Origin: Desmonostoc geniculatum HA4340-LM1 | Lineage (GTDB): Bacteria; Cyanobacteriota; Cyanobacteriia; Cyanobacteriales; Nostocaceae | Direction of reading: 5' to 3' | Length of the DNA: 48,024 nt | Assembly: GCA_019359545.1 (NCBI GenBank) | Contig: JAHHHB010000052.1 | Span: forward strand, 1 to 48,024 | Part shown: one piece after another, positions 43,201 through 48,024 of the stretch | Layout of the letters: each line of letters starts with the position of its first letter | Numbering within the stretch: position 1 is the stretch's first letter | Translations under genes and position numbers: made by a program | The notes under the pieces: generated by a model | What the model saw: only the letters and a program-made list of their open reading frames with translations | What the model was told of the DNA's origin: nothing | The model's database searches: none

Positions 43201-44524
43201 GCTAGCCCAAGAAACTCAGGCGGGCGATCAGCAATTAATAGCCTATATTGCCTGCAATAAAGAGCAATTTACGACTAGAGAACTGCGAAACTTCTTAAAA
43301 CAGCAGTTACCTGAATACATGATCCCGTCAGCTTTTGTACTAATAGAAAGCCTACCACGGATGCCTAGCGGTAAGGTAGACCGCCAAGCACTCTCAGCAC
43401 TAGATACTAAAAGACCCAACTTCCAGAAAGATTACGTGGCACCTCGTGACCTCTTGGAACTTCAACTTACAGAAATCTGGGAAGAACTTTTGGGAGTTTT
43501 TCCGATTGGTGTCACAGACAACTTTTTTGAGGTTGGGGGCCACTCACTTTTAGCTGTACGCCTGATGGCTAAAATTCAAAAGCAGTTTGAGTGTAGCCTA
43601 CCACTTTTTTCACTTTTCCAAGAATCTACTATCGAAAATCTCAAAAGTCTTCTCAGCCAAAGAATTCATTCTCCTCAAAATCCATCCCCATTAGTAGCCA
43701 TTCAGCCTCACGGTCATAAAAAACCTTTGTTTTTCATCCATCCTGTAGGTGGAAGCGTTTTTTGTTACTACGAATTAGCTCGTTTTCTTGGCTTAGAACA
43801 ACCATTTTACGGGTTGCGATCGCTCGGTCTTTATGGAGAATATGAACCTTACACTTGCATTGAAGACATGGCATCCCATTATATTGCAGCACTCCGCGTT
43901 GTACAGCCATTCGGCCCGTATCTTTTGGGAGGGTGGTCTATGGGTGGCGTTGTGGCTTTTGAGATGGCAATTCAATTAGAAAAGCAAGGTCAAAAAGTTG
44001 CTCTACTTGCCTTACTGGACAGCCAAGCACCAATTAAGATAAACCAATCTACTGGCTTTAATGATCATGATGATGTCGAGGTATTAGTCAATCTTGCTCA
44101 GGATATAGCCTGTTCCACTGGGAAGATTTTCTCAATTAGTGATAATCTATCTGCCTTATCCGAGACTCTCCGGCAACTTCAGCCAGAAGAGCAACTTAGC
44201 TATTTATTAGAGCAAATGAAGATGGCTAACCTTGTTCCTCCAGATATTGAACATTACCAGCTTCACTGTCTTCTACAAGTTTTCAAGAATAATATTCAAG
44301 CCCTAAATAAATATACACCACAAGTTTGTTGTAACCAAATCACACTTTTTCGAGGGAGTAATATTGTTGATCATGAGCTTGATAGTCTAACTTTAGGTTG
44401 GGATAAGCTTTCTTCTGAACCAGTAAAGATAATTGCGGTTCCTGGGAATCACTACACAATGCTTGCCAAACCTCATATTCATAACTTGCAAGAAAAGTTG
44501 AGAGAATACCTAGTTGACACTTGA
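40199..44524 (+). CDS. Terminal NRPS module: TubC_N-C-A-PCP-TE
   Basis: 1441 aa. The start overlaps the previous stop (ATGA), so translation is coupled. Residues 1-57 (EFLFDLNHLDIKIWDDDGHL...) form a TubC N-terminal docking domain that accepts the chain from the thiazole module. C (about 76-505) has HHIVCDGWS. A6 (about 535-1075) carries the unusual DVAAEELFPSW block; its code reads about D-V-E-N-I-G-A-I-G and I cannot assign a substrate. PCP 1082-1160 has GGHSLLA. The thioesterase (about 1165-1440) has Ser1247 in GGWSMGG, an Asp in LLDSQ and His in GNHYTM, so it should release the product by hydrolysis or cyclization. Two repeat-derived insertions of 45 bp each lie in A6. Confidence 0.92.
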   Translation: MKPIEEFLFDLNHLDIKIWDDDGHLGYDAPKGRLTPALRAELIERKQEMLSFLRQLKLASADKLAPIKPVSRQGKLPLSFAQQRLWFLNQWEPDNPFYNESIGVRLEGLLNISALEQSLNEIVRRHEALRTNFTCIEGEPTQAIAPSLPLSLTVVDLQEIPECEREAEALRLASKAVSCSFNLAQGALLRATLLQLSKTEHIILLTIHHIVCDGWSMAVLIREIAALYTAFCNGKPSPLPELPIQYADFANWQRQCLTGDFLQSHLSYWLKQLSNYPPLLQLPTNRPRPAIQSFRGATQSFSLSTDLTEALKVLSQQAGTTLFMTLLAAFKTLLYRYSGQEDILVGSAIANRNRTELEALIGLFANTLVLRTNLTDNLSFRELLYQVRECTLSAYTHQDLPFEYLVEKLQPERNPSYNPLFQVMFVLQNSPTEKLKLPSLNLSFLKLENQTAKFDLSLSMADSESGLEGSLEYNSDLFDADTIYRMVEHFRILLTGIINNPEQCLCNLPLLSAAEQQQLLVLWNNTKVDYPEDVCIHELFEAQVECTPDAIALVARSAMSATGYAYAVVFEDQQLTYQQLNHQANQLAHNLQELGVGPEVLVGIYIERSSFAQRLEEKTLPKASLEMFISILAILKAGGAYLPLDPSHPQERLALILEDAKPLVLITQTQLVAKLPQHKAKIICLNADLASQFSQQSQQNPISKARPDNLAYVIYTSGSTGIPKGVMVIHQALVNHSIAAAKAYKLQPDDRILQFAAISFDVAAEELFPSWLSGSTVVIRPDRVLSLADFQQFLEQEKITVLNLPTAYWHQWVSKLSDTKAALPSTLRLVIVGTEQVKSEKLALWQKLVNNSIRWINAYGPTEATIGATIYELVNEQENLRLPSVPIGRPIDNTQIYLLDKHLNPTPIGVPGELYIGGISLARGYLNRPDLTAKNFIPDPFSNQAQTRLYRTGDLARYLANGDIEYLGRVDNQVKVRGFRIELEEIEIALAQYPAVQETVVLAQETQAGDQQLIAYIACNKEQFTTRELRNFLKQQLPEYMIPSAFVLIESLPRMPSGKVDRQALSALDTKRPNFQKDYVAPRDLLELQLTEIWEELLGVFPIGVTDNFFEVGGHSLLAVRLMAKIQKQFECSLPLFSLFQESTIENLKSLLSQRIHSPQNPSPLVAIQPHGHKKPLFFIHPVGGSVFCYYELARFLGLEQPFYGLRSLGLYGEYEPYTCIEDMASHYIAALRVVQPFGPYLLGGWSMGGVVAFEMAIQLEKQGQKVALLALLDSQAPIKINQSTGFNDHDDVEVLVNLAQDIACSTGKIFSISDNLSALSETLRQLQPEEQLSYLLEQMKMANLVPPDIEHYQLHCLLQVFKNNIQALNKYTPQVCCNQITLFRGSNIVDHELDSLTLGWDKLSSEPVKIIAVPGNHYTMLAKPHIHNLQEKLREYLVDT
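41855..41899. repeat. In-frame 45-bp repeat insertion in A6 (site 1)
   Basis: Fifteen codons (LVARSAMSATGYAYA) sit between DAIA and VVFEDQQLTY. This is the same codon boundary used by the 24-bp insertion at 18255-18278 in A2. Words CGCACGCTCCGCG and GACGGGCTACGCCTACGC belong to the dispersed family. Confidence 0.65.
42026..42070. repeat. In-frame 45-bp repeat insertion in A6 (site 2)
   Basis: Fifteen codons (SFAQRLEEKTLPKAS) split the conserved ERS-LEM motif of the A domain N-terminal region (other modules read ERSLEM without a break). The inserted DNA both follows and ends with TCG. It carries TTCGCGCAGCGTCTCGAAG and GAGAAGACG, words partly shared with 28094-28180. Confidence 0.65.
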
Positions 44525-44677
44525 GTTTTTGGCTGATTATTTACTCTTACCATCAAGTAAGTGTAATACTGCTGATGATTGCTCACGATCATAGTATAAA
44601 GCTTTCACTAACCTGCGATCGCTACCCCTTATAGTGATCGCCAGGGACGATCACAAACCCCATAATTTATATAATAA

Positions 44678-44692
44678 TGATTATAATTATCA
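44678..44692. promoter_or_regulatory. Zur-box-like palindrome at the 3' side of znuA
   Basis: TGATTATAATTATCA, extended rightwards, matches the 23-bp stretch at 45804-45826 with a single difference. There is no start codon close downstream on either strand, so it may be a promoter relic from rearrangement around znuA. Confidence 0.4.
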
Positions 44693-44701
44693 TATAAATG
44701 T

Positions 44702-44741
44702 ACTGCGACTTTCCTCTTACACCACTTTTTAGTGTCGCAGT
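44702..44741 (-). terminator. Candidate terminator of znuA
   Basis: On the minus strand, downstream of the znuA stop (44764), an 8-bp perfect stem encloses a loop with a smaller CACT/AGTG stem. A T-rich run is weak on that side, so rho-independent termination is uncertain. Confidence 0.3.
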
Positions 44742-44763
44742 CTATTTCTTAATTGTTACCTGA

Positions 44764-45780
44764 TTATTTAGGCTTAAACTCTGTATACTTACCGCCTAAA
44801 CCTTCGACAATCGTGCGTGTATTGGCAATCAGCATTCCTTGGTAAGTCTCACCCTCTGTTCCTTTTTCGCCCAAACCATCAGCAAATAATTCTTCTTTTG
44901 CAACTTTCACCTTCGCCTCTTTTGCTACAGCCGTAATCAATTTGGGATTAATCGTTGTCTCTGCAAAAATCGTCGGTACACCCTCTTTTTTAATATCCTT
45001 CGATAGTGCGCCTACCCGCGCAGGTGTCGGTGCTTCTTCTGTGCTAATACCCCCTAGCGCCCCTTCAATGGGAATTCCATAAGCTTTGGAATAGTAACCG
45101 AAAGCATCATGGGTGGTAACTAATTTACGTTGCTTGGGTGGAATTGTGGCTATTTCTGATTTAATCCAGGTGTCTATCTGACTGATTTCGTTTGTGAGTT
45201 TTTGCGTGTTGCTAGTATAAGTTGCAGTATTATTTGGGGCTACCTTTGCCAACTGTTGAGAAATCGTCTGTGCGATCGCTATGCCATTCTGGGCATTTTG
45301 CCATACATGAGGGTCGGTAACAGTTTTACCATCCTCGTCAAACTGCTGAGGTTGGGGGACTGCAACTTCATTTACAGCCACCTTGGGAGCAGAATTTGAA
45401 GTGGCTTTAATTAACTTGATTAAACCTGGTTCAAAATCGTAGCCACCATAGAGGATTAACTTTGCTTGCTCAATTGCTTTGCTATCATCAGGCTTGGGCT
45501 GGTAGACATGCGGATCTGAGCCTGGATCAATTAAACACTTGAGGTCAATAGTATCACCTGCGATTTCTTTAGTTAAGCCACAAGCAATGGTATTGGTGGC
45601 GACTACTAACGGTTTACTACTGGCTTCTGGCGCTGGTGAAGTCCCCGTTTGAATAACAGACGCATTATCACCAGGCGTAGGAGTTGATTGGCTGGTTTGG
45701 GATGTTGGACTACATCCAAGTACCCCACAGGTTAGGACAAGAGCCGCTAAGGATTTCAATCGTAGTTTGTAAGATATCAT
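44764..45780 (-). CDS. znuA: Zinc/manganese ABC transporter substrate-binding lipoprotein
   Basis: 338 aa, cluster 9 (ZnuA/TroA/MntC) family. The signal peptide ends at lipobox VLGC (Cys23). Likely metal ligands are His91 (DPHVYQP), His158 (DPHVW), His224 (TTHDAFGYY) and Asp301 (FADGLGE). This His3-Asp set matches TroA-like proteins, which can take Zn or Mn. The Mn-specific branch usually has Glu in place of the third His. No His-rich loop is present. A Ser/Thr/Pro-rich linker (about 24-56) follows the lipid anchor. The gene is divergent from the ATPase and permease genes, with a 54-bp shared spacer holding a Zur-like box. Zinc is favoured, but manganese is not excluded. Confidence 0.8.
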   Translation of the reverse strand: MISYKLRLKSLAALVLTCGVLGCSPTSQTSQSTPTPGDNASVIQTGTSPAPEASSKPLVVATNTIACGLTKEIAGDTIDLKCLIDPGSDPHVYQPKPDDSKAIEQAKLILYGGYDFEPGLIKLIKATSNSAPKVAVNEVAVPQPQQFDEDGKTVTDPHVWQNAQNGIAIAQTISQQLAKVAPNNTATYTSNTQKLTNEISQIDTWIKSEIATIPPKQRKLVTTHDAFGYYSKAYGIPIEGALGGISTEEAPTPARVGALSKDIKKEGVPTIFAETTINPKLITAVAKEAKVKVAKEELFADGLGEKGTEGETYQGMLIANTRTIVEGLGGKYTEFKPK

Positions 45781-45803
45781 AAATCTGGCTGCTTAAATTA
45801 TAT

Positions 45804-45818
45804 TGATTATCATTATCA
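45804..45818. promoter_or_regulatory. Zur-box-like operator between znuA and znuC
   Basis: TGATTATCATTATCA fits the 7-1-7 Zur consensus TGATAATNATTATCA with one mismatch. It lies centrally in the 54-bp spacer separating the divergent znuA and znuC genes, 16 bp before the znuC ATG. Fur-type sites are similar, so the assignment leans on the neighbouring metal-transport genes. Confidence 0.55.
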
Positions 45819-45834
45819 TATAAATGGTAGATTT

Positions 45835-46563
45835 ATGTTAGAAGTTAAAAATTTAGCTGTAAATTACCGGGGAGTCACGGCGGTTGAGGATGTGAGTTTC
45901 CGTTCCTTACCGGGACAAATTGTGGGTGTGATTGGCCCCAATGGTGCTGGTAAAAGCACGATGGTGAAGGCGATTTTGGGCTTAGTACCAAGCACGAGTG
46001 GAGTTGTAAAATTTCACGATCGCGCTTTGAAACAACAATTAAGTTCAGTCGCGTATGTACCGCAGCGATCGCAAATTGACTGGGATTATCCAATCACAGT
46101 CTGGAATGTGGTGATGATGGCGCGGACTGTGCATACAGGCTGGTTTCGCTCCCCTTCACGGCCATCTCAAGAAATAGTTCAAGATGCTCTGGCGAGAGTG
46201 GGGATGCTAGAGTTGCGATCGCGTCAAATTGGAGAATTATCAGGCGGACAACAGCAGCGAGTATTTTTAGCAAGGGCTTTAGCACAACAAGCAGAATTAT
46301 TATTCTTTGATGAGCCGTTTGTTGGAGTTGATAAAAAGACAGAAGCCATCATGTTTGAGGTATTTGAAGAACTAAAAACTCAAGGTAAGATTTTGCTGGT
46401 AGTCACCCATGATTTGGGAACAGCTTTGACCAAATGTGACCAGTTATTATTGTTGAATAAACAAATGATTGCTAATGGTTCGATGAAAGAAGTGATGACA
46501 GCAGATAATATTCAACGTGCTTATGGAGATAGTGTATTTATATTGAATAGGGAAGTAGCTTAA
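45835..46563 (+). CDS. znuC: Zinc/manganese ABC transporter ATP-binding protein
   Basis: 242 aa, normal for ZnuC/MntA/TroB ATPases. Walker A is GPNGAGKST (about residues 34-42), the Q-loop is VPQRSQIDWDYPITV, the signature is LSGGQQQRVFLARAL and Walker B is LLFFDEPFVGVD. The switch His is in VVTHDLG. The DWDYPITVWNVVMMAR block is characteristic of cluster 9 metal importers. The stop and the next start share a base (TAATG), so permease translation is coupled. It powers import of the metal delivered by the znuA product. Confidence 0.85.
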   Translation: MLEVKNLAVNYRGVTAVEDVSFRSLPGQIVGVIGPNGAGKSTMVKAILGLVPSTSGVVKFHDRALKQQLSSVAYVPQRSQIDWDYPITVWNVVMMARTVHTGWFRSPSRPSQEIVQDALARVGMLELRSRQIGELSGGQQQRVFLARALAQQAELLFFDEPFVGVDKKTEAIMFEVFEELKTQGKILLVVTHDLGTALTKCDQLLLLNKQMIANGSMKEVMTADNIQRAYGDSVFILNREVA

Positions 46564-47447
46564 TGTTAAATTGGCTAATTGAACCTCTAAGTTTTGAGTT
46601 CATGCGGGGAGCTATTACCACAGCGATTCTGCTAGGAATTCTTTGTGCTGTTGTGGGTACTTACCTTATCGTTCAACGCATGGGATTATTAGGAGATGTC
46701 ATTGCTCATGCAGTTTTACCAGGACTAGCGATCGCCTTTTTCTTAGGTATTGATATTTTCTTAGGTGCATTTATATCTGGAACTCTTAGCACCTTTGTTA
46801 TTGGTTGGATTCAATCTCAATCTCGCATCAAAGTTGATGCAGCGATGGCGTTAGTTTTTTCGGGATTTTTAGCCTTGGGTATCATGCTAATTACCTTATT
46901 GAAAAGCAAGTTAGACCTGCATCAGTTTTTGTTTGGTGATATCTTAGGCGTAACTACAGATGATGTGAAGCGGACTGTAATTATTACAGTTATTGTCTTA
47001 CTTTTAGTAAAGCTTTTTTACAAAGAATTGCTCTTTTATACTTTTGATCCACTCGGCGCTCAAGCGAGTGGTTTACCAATTAATTTAATTCATTTTGGAT
47101 TAACTGGTGCTATTACCCTGACAATTATTGCTAGTATGCAAACTGTGGGTGTAGTCTTAGTTGTTTCCCTTCTAATTGGCCCAGGAATTACAGCTTATTT
47201 ATTAGTCAAAGAGTTACACCAAATGATGCAATTAGGCGCGGTTCTTGGTGTGATTAGCAGTGTGACTGGGATGTATATTAGTTACTATTTAAATGTGCCA
47301 TCAGGTGCGGCTATAGTGTTAGTTGTTTCTGTACTATTTTTATTAGCATTATTTTTGAGTCCTACTCAGGGAATTTTGACCAGACCAGAAATGGCTTATC
47401 AAAGAGCTAGGCTTTTTAGCCAGTTCAAATCTCAAAAAACGAAGTGA
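46563..47447 (+). CDS. znuB: Zinc/manganese ABC transporter permease
   Basis: 294 aa, ABC-3 family inner-membrane permease with about eight hydrophobic segments. Recognisable blocks are YLIVQRMGLLGDVIAHAVLPG near the N-terminus, the SGFLALGIMLI helix, HQFLFGDILGVTTDDV, and the MQTVGVVLVVSLLIGPGITAY region. These match ZnuB/MntB/TroC proteins. The HQFLFGDILGV loop is also typical of Mn-type members, so the metal is not decided by this gene. It is the last gene of the znuC-znuB pair; no clear terminator follows. Confidence 0.85.
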   Translation: MLNWLIEPLSFEFMRGAITTAILLGILCAVVGTYLIVQRMGLLGDVIAHAVLPGLAIAFFLGIDIFLGAFISGTLSTFVIGWIQSQSRIKVDAAMALVFSGFLALGIMLITLLKSKLDLHQFLFGDILGVTTDDVKRTVIITVIVLLLVKLFYKELLFYTFDPLGAQASGLPINLIHFGLTGAITLTIIASMQTVGVVLVVSLLIGPGITAYLLVKELHQMMQLGAVLGVISSVTGMYISYYLNVPSGAAIVLVVSVLFLLALFLSPTQGILTRPEMAYQRARLFSQFKSQKTK

Positions 47448-47906
47448 TACCGTTTCTTTATGAAGCTGCAATATATTTTTAACACCCGGCTAATGCCGTT
47501 CCCCCTTGCTAATACCAATTCACAAAAAATATGATACAAAAGCAAACTCTAAAATCTATGCTAAATCTCACTTTCTTAATTTTGAATTTTGAATTGGTAT
47601 AAGGGGGGACTACAGGAATGAAACGCTCAGGGAAAAAGAGGCACGGACATTGTTGGAACGGAACAATGGAAGGGGATAGACCTTCACCTCAAAAAATAAG
47701 TTGATGGGAGATGGAAAGATAAAACTTAACCATGCAGCAGCAGAATTGGAAACTTTACCCTTGCTCAACATCAACAGCAGCAAGAAGCGAAGGGAAATTG
47801 TGAGCATTCGGTGAATGCATGGATTGAATTCCCAAATTAGCGCGATTGATTAAATCTGCGTTCGTGGGAATAACATGACCAACTCCATCCAAAACTGATT
47901 GATTAA
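47448..47906. other. Degenerate intergenic region before the right IS end
   Basis: About 460 bp with no convincing gene on either strand. It holds a small MITE-like repeat (47512-47600). The rest (47601-47902) has open frames of up to 65 codons with no recognisable family, perhaps a decayed gene. TTAA (47903-47906) directly precedes the IS701-like end. Confidence 0.5.
47512..47600. repeat. MITE-like 89-bp element with 11-bp terminal inverted repeats
   Basis: ATACCAATTCA at 47512-47522 is exactly mirrored by TGAATTGGTAT at 47590-47600. The interior is AT-rich and non-coding, with direct TTTGAAT/TTGAATT words. No flanking duplication is obvious. Such ATACCAATTC-ended repeats are common in filamentous cyanobacteria. 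Confidence 0.5.
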
Positions 47907-48024
47907 CCCTCTTTTATCACTCTCGACAAAGTATAATTAGGAGCGATCGCAAAAACACCAGACAGAGAGTATGGTTGAGCCTCGCCCACCCGCACCCACA
48001 GTAAAATTTGTGGACGAATACTGC
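47907..48024 (+). mobile_element. Inner end of a second, inverted IS701-like insertion sequence
   Basis: Identical to the reverse complement of 4-121. The shared block extends to 47902-48024 (123 bp, no mismatches) because both copies are also preceded by ATTAA. The element start at CCCTCTTTT follows TTAA. The transposase reads outward, off the window. Confidence 0.65.
47971..48024 (+). CDS. IS701-family transposase, N-terminal 18 codons (partial)
   Basis: ATG at 47971 starts MVEPRPPAPTVKFVDEYC and runs off the window. It is the same as the minus-strand start at 57. Upstream GAGAG (47965-47969) could be a weak ribosome site, and a HIP1-type GCGATCGC lies at 47943-47950. Only the N-terminus is available, so activity cannot be judged. 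Confidence 0.55.
   Translation, partial: MVEPRPPAPTVKFVDEYC

Larger units (their letters stand above)
44525..44763. other. Convergent intergenic region with two hairpins and a Zur-like box
   Basis: Between the thioesterase stop and the znuA stop. Hairpin 1 (44615-44641) has arms GCGATCGCTA and TAGTGATCGC around CCCCTTA, without a following T run. Hairpin 2 (44702-44741) has exact 8-bp arms ACTGCGAC and GTCGCAGT. Either could help end transcription from one side. A Zur-like palindrome lies between them (44678-44692). No gene is visible. Confidence 0.5.

Noticed and set aside
44615..44641. Strong rho-independent terminator for the NRPS operon
   Set aside because: The stem is good but no T run follows, so it is listed only as a hairpin in the intergenic entry.
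47610..47807. 65-codon minus-strand open frame near the right end
   Set aside because: Hydrophobic low-complexity reading with no family resemblance and no ribosome site.
1..48024. tRNA, rRNA or known riboswitch
   Set aside because: No cloverleaf-like segments, rRNA-like stretches or recognisable riboswitch cores were noticed on either strand by eye.

Overview
The window is almost certainly from a filamentous, Nostoc-like cyanobacterium. The HIP1 octamer GCGATCGC is scattered through genes and spacers. Heptameric CCCAATG/CCCTATG-type tandem repeats and dispersed palindromic repeats are present. The TonB receptor carries an N-terminal AMIN domain, and the transposase start at both ends resembles cyanobacterial IS701-type elements.

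Layout. (1) 1-608: transposon debris, consisting of the inner end of an outward-facing IS701-like element, a Tn3-type transposase scrap and an ISAs1-type transposase scrap. (2) 682-5845, minus strand: a five-gene peptide/nickel/opine-type ABC importer (lipoprotein binding protein, two permeases, two ATPases) in overlapping order. (3) 6022-10109, minus strand: a TonB-dependent siderophore-type receptor followed by a GT1-like glycosyltransferase. (4) 10110-11363: a 1.25-kb divergent regulatory region with Fur/Zur-like boxes. (5) 11364-44524, plus strand: a hybrid NRPS/PKS operon. (6) 44764-47447: a zinc/manganese-type ABC importer (binding protein divergent from ATPase plus permease). (7) 47448-48024: a degenerate region with a small MITE-like repeat and a second outward-facing IS701-like end. 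The IS ends form a perfect 123-bp inverted repeat (4-126 and 47902-48024), so the whole island lies between inverted IS copies.

Assembly line, in gene order: FAAL-ACP-C-A(Thr)-PCP-C*-A(?) | PCP | C | methyltransferase | AsnB-like amidotransferase | C*-A(Ser)-PCP-C-A(Gly)-PCP | KS-AT(malonyl)-KR-ACP-Cy-A(Cys)-Ox-PCP | TubC_N-C-A(?)-PCP-TE. C* marks condensation domains with altered catalytic motifs. Substrate codes were read by eye. The inferred product is an N-acyl peptide of the form acyl-Thr-X-Ser-Gly-(beta-hydroxy C2 unit)-thiazole-X.

The main hypothesis is that the island makes and recovers a lipopeptide metallophore, possibly for zinc. The biosynthetic operon sits between an outer-membrane receptor, an inner-membrane importer of the kind used for metal-ligand complexes, and a Zn/Mn importer. 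Zur-like 7-1-7 palindromes lie upstream of the NRPS operon (11010-11024) and between znuA and znuC (45804-45818), with a further copy at 44678-44692. An iron siderophore remains a live alternative, because the receptor is of the ferric-siderophore type and a good Fur-box candidate lies at 10432-10450.

A second notable feature is the number of small, frame-preserving palindromic or tandem-repeat insertions inside the megasynthase genes. Two of these sit at the identical codon position in two different adenylation domains.
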